64,000 nt of DNA from Saturnia japonica (taxonomy: Eukaryota; Arthropoda; Insecta; Lepidoptera; Saturniidae): contig CM065321.1 in the NCBI GenBank assembly GCA_033032175.1, positions 8,950,501-9,014,500 of the forward strand. Reading direction: 5' to 3'. The notes under the pieces are model-generated. The model did no database searches, was not told the DNA's origin, and saw nothing but the letters and a program-made list of their open reading frames with translations. Every line of letters starts with the position of its first letter. Positions within the stretch are counted from its first letter, which is position 1. A program made the position numbers and the translations under genes. Shown here one piece after another: positions 51,441 to 63,811 of this stretch.

Positions 51441-52472
51441 GATGTTTGTCTCTTAAAATATTTATATTCAATTAACATGTAGGAGGTATTATCTATTAAA
51501 AATCTGTTTAACTATTATGACAGCTGTTAGAATATTATCTTATTATAAATAGTGAGCAATTCTTGTATGCGAAATTTTACTTAAATATTCTTATAGTGTG
51601 CGAAATATTCGCACCGATCATCTAGTATAAGATACAATCGAACCTTGATTGCTTAAGCCTCGATAACTTAATAAAGTCTATAAATAAATAAAATTTTCTG
51701 ATCCCTTCCCGTCAGAACCCAAAACCTCTTTTACTTAAAATACGAACCCTCTATAATTTAAACGAACAATTTAGGCATAGAACCACGGCCATTAAAGCAA
51801 TGTTTTGACGACTGAATCTATCAATGTCTCATTGTAAATTAACATAAATAAATAAAAGTTTCGATGTAATAATTTGTTTTGTATTGCTTACACGTATTTA
51901 CCAGATTGTTAGAAGTATGAACTGTACACTGTTGTGTGTACGAATTCTTTGAAGTTTTACCTAAGTAAAAAGTAACGTATTTGTATCATTAGTATTAGCT
52001 AAAAAAAAAGGCATTTTTGTGGAGAGGGAATAGAATTGAATAAGATAACTCTACCTTTGCCTACCTACCTTCTTAACATTAAAAATTAACATGGAATTTA
52101 ACCTAGCCCTTAAACCTAAGTAAGTTAAAAACTCAATAACACAAACCATTTAACAATTCTCTTGGTCTTTATCTTACCGAGACTGTATAATTAATATACT
52201 CTTTTATATAAATAAAATTTAATATCCAGAATGCGTGCATAATTCTTGGTTTTCACTAATCTAACAAATTAAAAGTAGAATAACATCAAAATTACTGCGA
52301 TATTTCGTCCTAGATTTATAGCTGCCTCGTTTTATCTTTATAAGGGATTAACAACTGAAGTTAGTTTGAGTAAAACAAGCTTAATAATTTCACAGCCTTA
52401 TTATTTTAATTTGTATCTTAAATTTTAGTATGCAGATAGGTTATTTATTCAACTTCTTTTATATAAACGCTC
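51441..52472. other. AT-rich non-coding stretch
   Basis: No gene or bounded repeat recognised. Confidence 0.4.
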
Positions 52473-52559
52473 TAGGGGTGTGCGAATAGCATTTAAATCG
52501 AATCGAATATTTAGATTTTTCGAATTAATTCGTAAGTTAAAACTACTCGCACGCCCCTA
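52473..52559. repeat. Small fold-back element, 87 bp
   Basis: TAGGGGTGTGCGAATAG at 52473 is mirrored by CTACTCGCACGCCCCTA ending at 52559, two mismatches in 17. The inside is AT-rich with ATTCGAAT/TTCGAATT phrases. Looks like a MITE of the kind dispersed in Lepidoptera. Confidence 0.6.
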
Positions 52560-53439
52560 ATAATTGCACTATCCGTTATTAATAGGTAATTATTATTAAC
52601 ATGTTTCCGGCAGCTTATTATGGAAGGACATGAAACAAAATGTATCAATATTAAATTTATTCAATAACGCTCTGTGTATCTTGCTTGTTACATTATGAAT
52701 AGAAAATTAAATAAATGAGCACTTAAATACATGTTAAATAAATGTTAATATCAATTGAACTTGTTTATTAAATGGAATAAATTGACAAAGCTATCTAGTG
52801 ATCCAAAGTATGAGAGGTAATTTGCGAAAATTAACGAACGTAAATTTTATTTATGCTCAATCGATTTTGATAAAATTTTGTACACTGGAAGTAAGTATAA
52901 TGAATATGTCATTCCACAACTACCAGTCAGATTACACATAAGTGTTTGTCTCTTTTTCATTTCATCGAGTTTCAAGTCAAAACGATGCTAAAGAAGTTTT
53001 TACTTCAAAAATATATTTCCAATATATATTTTAACTCTCGCAACCTTGGGATTTTTTAGTTCTTTTTTATTTACTCATTTAATCTCATAACATAAACAGA
53101 CCCCGCGCTGAAGTAAAAAGTTGACAGCTCTTGTGATTATGTTGGCTTATGTGACCAAGTATTATACGGTTCCGTAGGTTTACGACTGAGTCCTATTAAT
53201 CTTGCTTTGTGGTGCGTTTGGCTGTCGGCCGTCGGAAAATTTTCCGGAAGTAATTGATGTCAGACGCAGAATTTTTTCCCTACTATACCTACATAAAATA
53301 CGTATATGTACAAAATTAATCGTTTCATTTATAGAAAATAACGTGTAGCTGAGTACCAATTAGATAATATAAAAAAAAAAAACTAAGAATTTAGAACCGC
53401 TTTAACTGTGAAGAGACATTGCATCGGTAAGCGTGTTAT
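52560..53439. other. AT-rich stretch with a family C fragment
   Basis: At 52860-52925 a short diverged family C module (CGATTTTGATAAAATTTTGTACACTGG). Otherwise nothing classified. Confidence 0.4.
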
Positions 53440-53454
53440 CTTGTCTGTGTCATC

Positions 53455-53840
53455 GTGAATGTTTTGAAGAGTTGTTTGACTTTACCTAATCATCTCTTTT
53501 TCACAATACAACCACGCCGACTGGTCTACAGAGCTACAAGTTACACGGTAGTTAGTACCCATCACGACACGAACAAAGAAGTTTGCAAATTTTTACCTTT
53601 GCCGTACAATGCAGCCAATGTGTTCCCTTCGTCGTATAATATTGGGTCCTTCAAACGAGGCGTGAACAGGCACTTCATTAAACCGGCATGACATCGACGA
53701 TTGCCAATGAAATCTGTGTCACCGACGGTCGCCATTAATAGTGAATTGTACCGAGCTTATCATCAAATGCTGTACAATAATTTTGCTGAGCTAGTTAGTA
53801 TACACGAAAAAGTGCGTTAAATTGATAATAATGTATTAAA
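53455..53840 (+). pseudogene. LINE ORF2 C-terminal fragment
   Basis: Encodes the same C-terminal end as the fragment inside the pogo element: NVFPSSYNIGSFKRGVNRHFIKPA here against SYNMESFKHNVKRHLSRPA there, followed by a related 3' UTR (CGACGATTGCCAATGAA, CCGACGGTCGCC). Upstream coding sequence is eroded. Clade not assigned. Confidence 0.6.
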
Positions 53841-53924
53841 TATATACTGATGAAGTGTAAGAGCTGTTTATAGTGTTTATATATGTTTGCGATAATTATG
53901 ATGATCTGAAGATCTGTAAAATGG

Positions 53925-54232
53925 ACTGGGCCATGTGGTAATAGAGCGAGAGGCCGGCCTTGTGTTAGATGGGCAGATGAGATAGTGGCGACGGCAGGTC
54001 AAAGATGGCTAGATACAGCAACAGACAGAGAAAAGTGGAAAACCTTGGAGGAGGCTTTTACCCGAAGGGGGTCCACACAAACTACATAATTATATGCATA
54101 ATATTTTAAATGTAATAATTTGCGTTAGTTTTTAATTTTTCATATTTTTATAGTTTCTAATTTTCTAATTAGTTTTTTAGTCTTATTATTTTTGTGGAAT
54201 TAAATAAAGCTTTATTATTATTATTATATAGT
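53925..54232 (+). pseudogene. RTE-clade LINE 3' end
   Basis: Encodes a C-terminal segment typical of RTE ORFs: PRRRW-like region (RWADEIVATAGQRW), LDTATDREKWKTLEEAF, then TRRGSTQTT and a stop, followed by a short 3' UTR ending in AATAAAGCTTTATTATTATT. One frameshift lies at the start. 5'-truncated. Confidence 0.75.
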
Positions 54233-56378
54233 GACAACAGTGATGAAGATCAACATATTTTTTATCTTAATAATAAATGAAAACATTAAACGGTGCGATT
54301 GTAAATCAGCATTAGACATTGGAATATCGAAAAAGGTTTGTTGTTTATTTAGGTTGTTCAAGCTGTGATTTATTCATTTGTATAATGTGAAAACAACAAA
54401 AATAATAGCGTGAACTAGAATAGAAGGAAAGAAAACAACAATAAAACCATTAACTGTAAACAGGTGGCTTCCCATAAAATATCAGAAGCCGATTCCTGAG
54501 GAAAGCGACTATTTCACGGATGTCTCGTAGTTTCCGGGGTGAAGCCGCACAGTGAACCGATGAGGACAATAAATCTCCAGCAGCGTTCAACCCACCGCGA
54601 GAGATTTAAAGTAGTCGATAAGCGAGTGTTTTGTACGAAGTAGGTACAAACTACGTCGGGGTTTATACACGGAAGTGTCTGATGTGCGTGGGAAAAGGTT
54701 TTCGACTGGTAAACATCTTAAATCTTGTGTTTTTAAAATGTACATTTTATCTTGCATTTCAACATCCAGTTTCAAATGGTTATATTTTATATGAAGCAAT
54801 CAGTGTTCATTTACGAAAGATACTTTAGGCAGCTTTTTTTTCTTATCAAACCAGTACAGGAGCCGCAGCTACGATCACATTTGCTGCAGCTAAACAAACT
54901 GTTATTCAGAACTTGTAGACCATTTGTCCTTAAGATTCGTTTCTCACATAGTTTTTGAAGTCAGATAGTGTTATGAACTTTGCTGTCATCATGATTTTCT
55001 GTAAGTTTTTACCAGTATAATCTACTCATAATAAACGATGTTTAATTAAGTTTGATTGACTATTTAAAAACAGAGTTAATTAAGCAATGTATGAAAGTAA
55101 TAGGTGTGTAAGTTCTGATACTTTTCAATTATTTATAAAAGAAAAACTTGCAATCAATTACACATGTTTCGTTTAATGATTAAACGAATACGCGTATTAA
55201 AATCTGCAAGAAAAACCGTTTCTAATCTAGTAAAATTTTGAGCGGTGAAATAATATTTACTAACGGAAATTATCGGTTTACAAAAGAAAAATATTACAAA
55301 GGTATATTTTAGAATAGAGTGGCGTTGTATTAATTTATTTTTCAAAACGTTAAAAAGGATTTAAATGAAAACTTTTGACAATATAAACAATGTGTTTTAC
55401 ACCGTTTATCAGTTTTAAAAGGCCGATTGTGTACGCTTTCTTTTTGTACAATTTTTTCGTATATTAATCCTAGGTATATCACGTATGAATTGACATCGTA
55501 TGTCGATTGAACATTTTATCGTTTTGTCGTAATCACGTGCGTGCAACAATAAAACGTCTTTTCTACATCCTTGACGAAATTAAACAAACAAAACGAAAAA
55601 GAAGAAAATAAAACGAAAGAGCTCTTCTTTGCAGTACGTGAGATATGTTAATCTACTGGAGCTTCAGAGAGAGTACTTGTTTTCTTTTTGAAACTTGTTC
55701 AAGTAAGTTTATTAACGTGGAAGACCCGTAAATGTAACCGCAGGTTTTAATTCTGTCAGTTGTGCACTTAATTTAGTGTACACTGTTTCCGGATTCGCAA
55801 CGAGCGTGTAATAATATGAGAAATATTCTCGGCGTTCTGCGTTGGTCCAACTGTTTTGGTAATATGTTAGTTAAATGTATACAGTCAATGGTTTTTCAGT
55901 ATTTTTTAATTGGCGAATTGGCAAATCAGCTTGAATACGTTTTTGCGCGTGTAATAGTTCACATATAAAGGTACTGTATAGTGTAAGTTTTTAGTTAGAG
56001 TGAAATTGAAACTGTTCGCTGTGACAGTCTCGATAAGAGACGAGATGTTTTGAGGATCAGACTATCTGTGGTTATGACCATAAGAAGGTAGGCCTTATAG
56101 TTATGTTGGTGGAGTTTTAACATGCCCTAAATGCACTCGTACTTTTATCAATAAGATTTGATACAGCAGTTACACCAAAGTACATCAAAGGGCAGAACAA
56201 CGATGTCCTGATTAACATAACTTTGTGCATATTCAGGAAATTAAAATGGAAATCGGCTAGCATGACACACACATAGAGTGCGAGGCACATGGTAGTGAGC
56301 GCAAACTGGTTTGTACTGTGTGTATTATACCACTACAAACATCTCTAAGTTGATTTACCTATATTTCTTGTCTTGAAA
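54233..56378. other. AT-rich non-coding stretch
   Basis: No supported gene. A GC-richer patch at 54480-54670 has short open frames but no motif I can name. Confidence 0.4.
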
Positions 56379-56402
56379 TATATATATATATATATATATA
56401 TG
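56379..56402. repeat. AT dinucleotide microsatellite
   Basis: About 12 uninterrupted AT units. Confidence 0.9.
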
Positions 56403-58109
56403 ACGGAAGAAAAAGGGTATACTGATCCATTGTGTAAGGAAAGCAAAGCACCTTCCTCATTCAAATTCTCAAAGGAAAGGCTGAGGTACTGTGTTTCAAT
56501 TCCTAATCACACCACCACGTGGTCCTTCTTTGTAACTATAGGGCGTGTTATTATAAAAGTATGTATCAAGTATGATAGACTATAGCTGACTTAACAGGAA
56601 GACTCATCGTGATACACGAACCAGCATGGTGTTTTAAGGCTAAAAACCTTCTTGCACGATGATCTAGGATACTGCTTCATAAAGCAACTCCATTTTCGAC
56701 AGGATGACCCCTTGTTTATTTTCCTTAGCTGATTTTTGAAGAATATCTTGATAACGATATGAATGCTCCAACGGTCCAAGCAGGGATGTCTTTTGCCTTA
56801 GATGTCATTTGTATCTATATGGATTTTGCTGAACACGTTATACAAAATTGTTTTTACTACAATAAAATCAATTGACGGAAGTTGAGTTATTTTTGACCGT
56901 AGACGAAGACTGCATCGACATATAGTATGATTAATGTTTTCCATATTTTAATTAATTCTACTTTCAGTAAGTGATATAAATTTATCGATCAAGAAGCATA
57001 TCAAAGGGTCAGATCGGTTAAACTACTAATTTCGGCTAGTCTGGCAGGATAGTTCCTTCTAGACGAACAACCAAACTTTGTAACTACTAACTAATAGTAG
57101 TGAAACTTCTTGACTTTGGTACGCAATATTACATCTAGACTTAAACATCTACTTGTAAAGTATTCTATTAAATTATAAAAAGGTTTAGGTTTAGGAATTT
57201 TGTTAGGTGTTTTGTCTAGTTTTCTTTTTGTATCGCCGTCCCGTAAGTGGTCACTGAAGCTTATATTAGGTCCTTATGAAATTAGAGTTTTGTCGTACTG
57301 ACCACTTTGATCTGAAATATCTCCTCTTTGGTTAAGAATTACAAATTCAAATTTATAAATTCATTGAGCTGGCACATTTGGGTTTTGAAAACCGTAATTG
57401 ATTTGTTTTTTCCTCATAATTTTTTTTTGGCGTCGCTTATTACCGCACAATGGAAAACATAAAATATCGCTATATTTACGAGTACGAGTTCTACCGTGGC
57501 ACCAGTCCTGCACAAAAAGCTCGAAGGATTGATGATGTGTACGGTGCTGGAGTCGCAAAAGAAAACACGGTACGTTTTTGATTTCAATGTTTTCGTTCTG
57601 GAAATTTTGACCTTCAGAACCAACCCCGTTGACAGCCGGAGACCGAAGACCAATAAATTAACACTAAAACCTATTTTAATACGGGCGCTGACGGGTCTTG
57701 TTGCCTACGCATACTATTTATATCGATTTAAAAGCAAGGATAGCCCTGTCTGTGTATCTGTAATAAACAGACATATGAGACAGTATTTTACGTTTTGCTT
57801 GATTACCATTACTCATGAACATGAGTAGGTTTAAATAGGTATAAATTTCTACTGATACGTTTGATACTGTCAACTGTATAATAAACCGTTTTAAAGTATT
57901 TAGTATTTGGTAGATGGCATGTGACCACGTCTATCCTCTGAACCTTGCTATATCAATGTGTTAAATTTAAATATATACGTTATTTATTATTAGATGATAA
58001 ATAATTGAATGGTTAGTACATAAGAATTTCGGACAATAATATTTTCTTGTTTCTTGTTTTTTAAGGAGCGATGTTACGTAGTCGGGTTTTAGTTTATAAA
58101 CTTTCTTGT
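56403..58109. other. AT-rich non-coding stretch
   Basis: An open frame of about 110 codons at 57496-57828 begins with GTG, not ATG, and matches nothing I know. No other signal. Confidence 0.4.
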
Positions 58110-58310
58110 TTGTTTGTTAAACAACTATACTGACGCTTGTAATAAACACCAGACGTATCACTAGCGCGTTGCCTGCCTTTAACCCCCATTCTACACCAGG
58201 GAGCTCTGGAAACCCTACTCATCGCAGGAACGTAGCATAAGGTTATCTGGCTGTGATCTACTGCAGGATGGAGGTATTCCACCAGTCGTATTGCCTCATG
58301 TACAGAGACA
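58110..58310. repeat. Dispersed-repeat-like segment
   Basis: Phrases CCAGGGAGCTCTGGAAACC and GGCTGTGATCTACTGCAGG resemble a 3' UTR repeat that I recall as widespread in lepidopteran genomes. Only one copy is in this window, so this rests on recognition alone. Confidence 0.35.
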
Positions 58311-58974
58311 TCTTCAAAGAACTTTATCTGTGCCGTGCCTCTCTTATGTCAGAGTACAGCAAAAGCAAAGATAAAAAAAATTATTAATCAATAATAGGCT
58401 CGTACTCGTGACGAAAGTGTAGATCACCTCGTGCGTTAGTGCATGCTGCTAACCACAACATTCGAACCAGAACAGTATCGCGAGCACTGCTGATTTGGGG
58501 CAGAAATATATGGGACGATGATAATTCCGCAGTCAAAGCTTGCACGGAGGTTGTAAAACTATTTAAAAACATCAATCCTGTGCTTTATATGCACCTTAAT
58601 AAAAACATCAATAACGTCCAATATTTTAAAATAATTGAAATGGCTATTTGCAAAATGAATTTAGTTCCAATAAAAATACCAGACTTTGCTTGCTGTGTGA
58701 AAAAGAGTAAAAGAACCAGCAAACTGGTGCTTTCTATAAAGTGAGTTTGAAAGCGACGCAATTATACGAGAAACTAATTGATATAATTAATTGGACTGTT
58801 CACTGCTTTGTGATCAAACACTTTCTGATATGATCGATTTTTAATTAATGAATTTGCTGATTAAGTTCGATGTTATTAAAACGTTTTACTTTATCACACA
58901 GACGTCGCCTAATTATACATTTTTACTCATATTGTTGACAATTCATATGCCGTATCAATTGAGAAGTGGCATTT
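58311..58974. other. AT-rich non-coding stretch
   Basis: An open frame of about 100 codons at 58439-58744 starts with GTG and shows no recognised motif. Nothing else found. Confidence 0.35.
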
Positions 58975-59520
58975 ATTTCCCGTGTACAATTTTCATCAAA
59001 ATCGGTTGAAAACTTTTATTCTAATTTACAATTTCTAATGCATTATTAACAATTCTTATAGCCTCTCAATTATAGTGTGATGTATGTTTCTCGTCTACAA
59101 AATTTGATCAGAATCGGTTGAGAATTGATGAAAATTAAATTTTTGAATTCCTTTTTTTCAATTGTAGAAGTAATATTGATAATTCTTATAACCCATTAAT
59201 TATGTAAATAGTTAGACATCCCGTGTATAAAATTTCATCAAAAATAGTTAAAAATTAGTGAAGTTTAAAATTTTTGAAAATTAATTTTTTTACGGTTACC
59301 AAAAGTGTTATTAAAAATTCTCTTTACTTATCATTCATGGAACGACTTATACTTCCCGTGTACATAACTGAATTAACGATGATATAAGCATTCCGTGTAC
59401 AAAATTTTATAAGAATCGGTCAAGCCGTTTTTGAGTTAAATCAAGACATACAAACAGACAGACTGACGGACAAAAAAATGTAATGGCATATTCGTGATCA
59501 GTATCGTTCATATAATATGC
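58975..59520 (+). repeat. Repeat family C, uninterrupted copy
   Basis: Four to five diverged modules of about 110-140 bp, each with CCGTGTACAAAATTT followed by ATCAGAATCGGTTGA variants (at about 58980, 59092, 59222, 59361 and 59393). Ends GAGTTAAATC..ACAGACAGACTGACGG..GATCAGTATCGTTC. It is the reverse of the copy split by the pogo element at 22700-28040. Confidence 0.7.
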
Positions 59521-60802
59521 GTATCGGGAAATTTTTGAAAAAGTTTCAAATCAGGCTGGCATGTCGATTAAGTTTATGCCTTCACTTGAAATGAGACTTT
59601 TGCTCACTAATAAGAAATCAAAGTCCTTATTTCTCGGTAGTAAGAAATGTATAGGCTCTTATTTTTAAATTAAATACATTTTACTTTTACCTTAAATATG
59701 AATCGCATAGTGGTGTGGTAAAATTTGAAATATTGAGGGTATTTCGATGGTAACAAATCACCGTGGCAAGGTATTTTGTAGTGCTTGCATATATACTCGA
59801 GCAGCACATTCAAGTTAAAAATCTGTTCGCGAGCAGAAATCAATTAAACTGTGGGTAGCTGCAATTAAAAACTGTCTAGGTTCAGTGTGTTACCGGTTTC
59901 GACAGCATTGTCACTTAACATGAGATTGTCATTAGTTAGTGTATTTCAGTTTAATTATATTGGGCAATTAGATTAATTTTTACCAATTTAAGGAAATAAA
60001 TAATTAAAGTCAACAATGTGTTATGAACGTTATGTGTATTATTATGTGTTTGGTAATGTAGTAGTTACATGTGTTACACCGTCATAATGCATGAGAACCA
60101 GTAATTGCATTATTCATTATAACTACGGATAAGTATTGCGACGTGCCGACCACCACCAGCGCGAGGCGTCGTTACGAGGAACTCGGACTCGTCACCAACA
60201 TGAGAATCGCTTCACATACGGAGTCTCATTCGGGTCAGTATTTGATCATACTTCGATCGGTAGACACGGCTATTAAATTAAGTCTAATTGTAATTAATGA
60301 TTGAATAAATATTAATTTTAAATAGTATTTTTTATATCTCTCGGTCGCGCCCCACATAGTTCATGTAATGGCTACATGATCAACTTTCCATTAATTTGTA
60401 TGTTTTTTAGATACCATAATTCAAGTGTGTAATTCAAGTGTAATTCAAGTGGTGAAAATAAATTTGTTTGATAAAATATTAAGGAAATAATTTAGTCTGA
60501 TGTAAAACAATTTAGTAAGATATATTTTCGTAGCTTCAGTAGGTCTAAGTACTAAAAATATTACTCCTTGTCCAGCCTCGTACGCTTCCAGGTGATTTAG
60601 TTTCCATTTAACGCATTATTGCACCCTTTGTGGGTTAAACTAATATGCTTAAATCTCTATCTACCAGAATACAGGTGTATGCAGGGGCAAGACCATATCG
60701 GAACTATCTACCTACTTAAATCGGAATTATCTGCGCCACTGACTTACACAATGTCCAATGACACTGAGAAAATGATAAAATCTGGAGAAATATATTTTAA
60801 TG
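59521..60802. other. Non-coding stretch with a possible solo LTR
   Basis: At about 60067-60355 a GC-richer block (GACCACCACCAGCGCGAGG, then GAATAAATATT and CTCGGTCGCGCCCCACA) has the look of an LTR with its polyadenylation region. TAGTT occurs on both sides (60062-60066 and right after CCCCACA), but the left edge is not a clean TG. Low certainty. Confidence 0.25.
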
Positions 60803-60975
60803 TGTAGCGACATGTATCTCGCCACATACGAACTAAAAACTGACGCATCCTAAATCGCGATATTAAAATTAACCCAACAATTGAATATACATACAAGAAC
60901 CCAACAACAACCGATGGGCAGTAGCCCGCCAGACATAACACCCGTCTGGCCAGAGGATCCTCCCTTTTCTATGGT
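60803..60975 (+). repeat. TRIM-family LTR, diverged and 3'-truncated
   Basis: Starts TGTAGCGACATG and keeps ACAAGAACCCAACAACAACC and CCGCCAGACATAACACCCG. It lacks the 24 bp duplication of the TRIM LTRs and loses similarity after CTATGGT, before the CTTCTACA end. Older than the TRIM at 30307. Confidence 0.75.
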
Positions 60976-61326
60976 GAATGAGGAAGTTTACACCCTGTTC
61001 TTCACTTACACCCAAAAATACTTTCTTTGATATTTGTTTGCGTGTTAAATGTTTATGTTTACAACTTCCTATTTAAAACCTGGTTTATTAGTATAGACCA
61101 ATCTTGCAACTGAACTTTTAACACTTAAAATTTTTGCATACACGTTTAATTTGGATGACAATGCACGGTTAGCTAAGTGACGTCATTCTAAATCCAATAT
61201 GGCGGACTCCCAAATATGGTAGCCCAGTTATTCTTTATGCAGCCCCAAAATATGTGTATCAAATGAAGGGGTTTGCTAAAAATAATACAAAAAAAAAACT
61301 TTTTAAAAACAAGTTTTTATTCAATA
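60976..61326. other. AT-rich non-coding stretch
   Basis: No gene or repeat recognised. Confidence 0.4.
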
Positions 61327-61680
61327 CTAGCTGTGTGCCACCGTTTCAACCGTGTTCATTTTATCCGACAAACACCGAGCCGCGCTGCCAACACCCATGT
61401 AGTGTATCATAATTGTTCTTCCCACAAGTACAAATTATTTTAATTTTTTATTATCTCCTAAACTGTTTCCAAATAGCATACTCTAAAGAGTAAAATTTAT
61501 CTTCATAAAATTGTCTTTATGTTAAAGTAAATTTTGTTCATAAGGAATTAATATGCCATGTCTAAAAATAATGCTTATAAATCACTTTTTAATTTGCAAC
61601 AAATCTTTGCCACAAAGTACCTTATTGTGGCTTATGTATAAGAGATAAGCGTATGCTATTGATGACTTTTTTTAGGTATA
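61327..61680 (+). repeat. Repeat family D, copy 4
   Basis: Begins CTAGCTGTGTGCCACCGTTTC; parallels 45960-46316 in reverse along its length, including the CATGGCATATTAAT-type phrase and the GTGGCTTATGTATAAGAGATAAG segment. Confidence 0.65.
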
Positions 61681-62991
61681 CTTAAGGCCAATATTTTTAT
61701 AGAACATTATATTTCCGAAGGCCTCGACTTCCGACTTACGTGAGAAAAATCAGTATTTAAGGGTATCTGAGAGTTGTAGCCCAATCTCAAATAGCTTATA
61801 CTATTTCTGGAGAGTCTGGCGATCATATAGAAAAACATTTTTTCGAATCCAACCGGTAGTTCCGGTAGCGTGTTTAAACAAACAAACAACCAAAAAAACT
61901 TTTCCGCTTTATTGTATTAATATTAAATATTTTTATAATTTAAAAAGCTACTAACGCGCAAGAAATTTGTTTAGTTTAAATTCCTCTTTCTCCCCTTTAA
62001 TTTGCGCTACAAACTTTTAAAATTATTGAAATATCTCAGCTCTCTTCTCGGCAAGCCCTTCATTTGATACCCATATCATATTTACTTAAGTAGTACTTTA
62101 AAATAGTATTTAAGCATATACTGATATGGAGGCAAAAATTTTAAGGCTTACTTTGATACATATTTTATTACACAATGAGACGCAGATAACGCTGATCTGT
62201 TCGAGTCTGAAGTGTGTGGTTCATGTTAGTAATACGCACTGAAATACTAACCGTTCTGTCGCAGCCCTAAGGAGTACCAACCTATAGTGATAGGCCGTAG
62301 ACTGGCCGGTCTTTTTTGAGGTTAGTTTTAAATAGTTCTTTTATAAAATAGTTTAATAATTTTCTTTTTATCCCCACGGAGTGAATTGATAAACACTACT
62401 GTTCAACTTAAAACTAATGTTGCCATATCTATTTTTGTAGTGTTGTAATACCGTATATTTTACGGTACAATAATTTGAATCGCAACCTTTTTAATAATGA
62501 ATTGACGGTTTTTAATTATAAATTTAAATATTTTGTGTTATTCAACATACCCGATCACTCACTATTATAAATACATAATTCAAAAAACTATAAAATGAAT
62601 ATATTATGGCGAAAAAAAACACTAAAAAAGAACGCTTAGAAGCTTAGATTAACCCACGAAAGATGCGAATTTGCCTTCCTTATTCGGGCTTCACATATGA
62701 AGAGTTCAGAATGTATATATGTATATATATTTACTCCGTGGGAATAAAAAATGCAGTATAGGCAATGAACATTTAACATCAGTACCTTTTTAGTACTTTA
62801 TATCATAAAACGATTGATTATAAATTTTGAACATGGGTTCTCTTGTACTTGCATATCTTAATTCTAGATTGTAGAATAACCAATTATTTTATTGATTATT
62901 CACGTTACGTTTTTTTGAATATTAAAATAGTATAATTTACATTATGGCTCGCTGACAGTATATTTCATTTTTGACATTTATAACGCTGGTA
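61681..62991. other. AT-rich non-coding stretch
   Basis: No gene or bounded repeat recognised. Confidence 0.4.
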
Positions 62992-63164
62992 GGCGGATTT
63001 TTTTAAAAGTGTACCAAAATTAAGCATTCACTAGTGTAACAAAATGCTCCACTGACTAACGTTTATGGAAGAATTACTCAGTGGAATGTAACGAAATGCC
63101 ATTTTCTACAAACATATTTGTATTGTTAATTACAGAATTTTGTACACTTTTTAAAAAATCCGCC
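62992..63164. mobile_element. Fold-back MITE, 173 bp, 6 bp target duplication
   Basis: Terminal inverted repeats of about 30 bp (GGCGGATTTTTTT.AAAAGTGTAC at 62992; its complement ends at 63164). A second inverted pair inside (TGTAACAAAATGCTCCACTGA and TCAGTGGAATGTAACG) makes most of the element self-complementary. CTGGTA at 62986-62991 and 63165-63170 is a 6 bp target-site duplication. No coding sequence. Confidence 0.8.
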
Positions 63165-63170
63165 CTGGTA

Positions 63171-63811
63171 CGGACAATAAATAGGTACGTTAAATTGTAC
63201 ATTTTAAAATGATTTTTAAATTATACTAAGAGTTGAAGCAATCAACTAAAATGAAACAAAAATAAGACCATGTTGTTGACATTTTCAAGGAAAAGTCTAT
63301 GTAATTACTTCCTAATTCCGTTTTGATGGAAAGATTTGACGAAATTAAAATTGGTATTTATATAAAAGCTCTTTTAAATTATAATATCAAAGTTTTAGTA
63401 TTTTTATACGTTTGTCTTTTTTAGCCGACTTAAAAAAAAAGGACGGAGGTTAAATACTCAATTCGAATGTATTTTATTTTTATAGATGTTCCGCCACAAC
63501 TTCTTTGTTTATGAACCGACTTAGAATGATTTTTTTGATGGAATTTAATTTCATAAGCATTGGAACTTCATCTTCGAAGATACACCACGGAACTCTTCAA
63601 AATTATAAAAGTTGGTTTTCTTTTTTTGTTAAAATTTGTCTTGTTCTTGTTTGTCTCTTAAGTAAAATCTAATATCATTTTGTAAATTTTTTGATAGGAT
63701 CTAGGTAACACACTTTAGCTAGACATTTCTACATAATCAAAAGCCCGTGATGATAAGCAAAGCAACAACAGAATTTAATTATGTACTTTTTTTTTTTGTA
63801 CGATTTAATAG
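63171..63811. other. AT-rich non-coding stretch
   Basis: No gene or bounded repeat recognised. Confidence 0.4.

Noticed and set aside
57496..57828. 110-codon plus-strand frame as a gene
   Set aside because: Starts with GTG and shows no recognisable domain.
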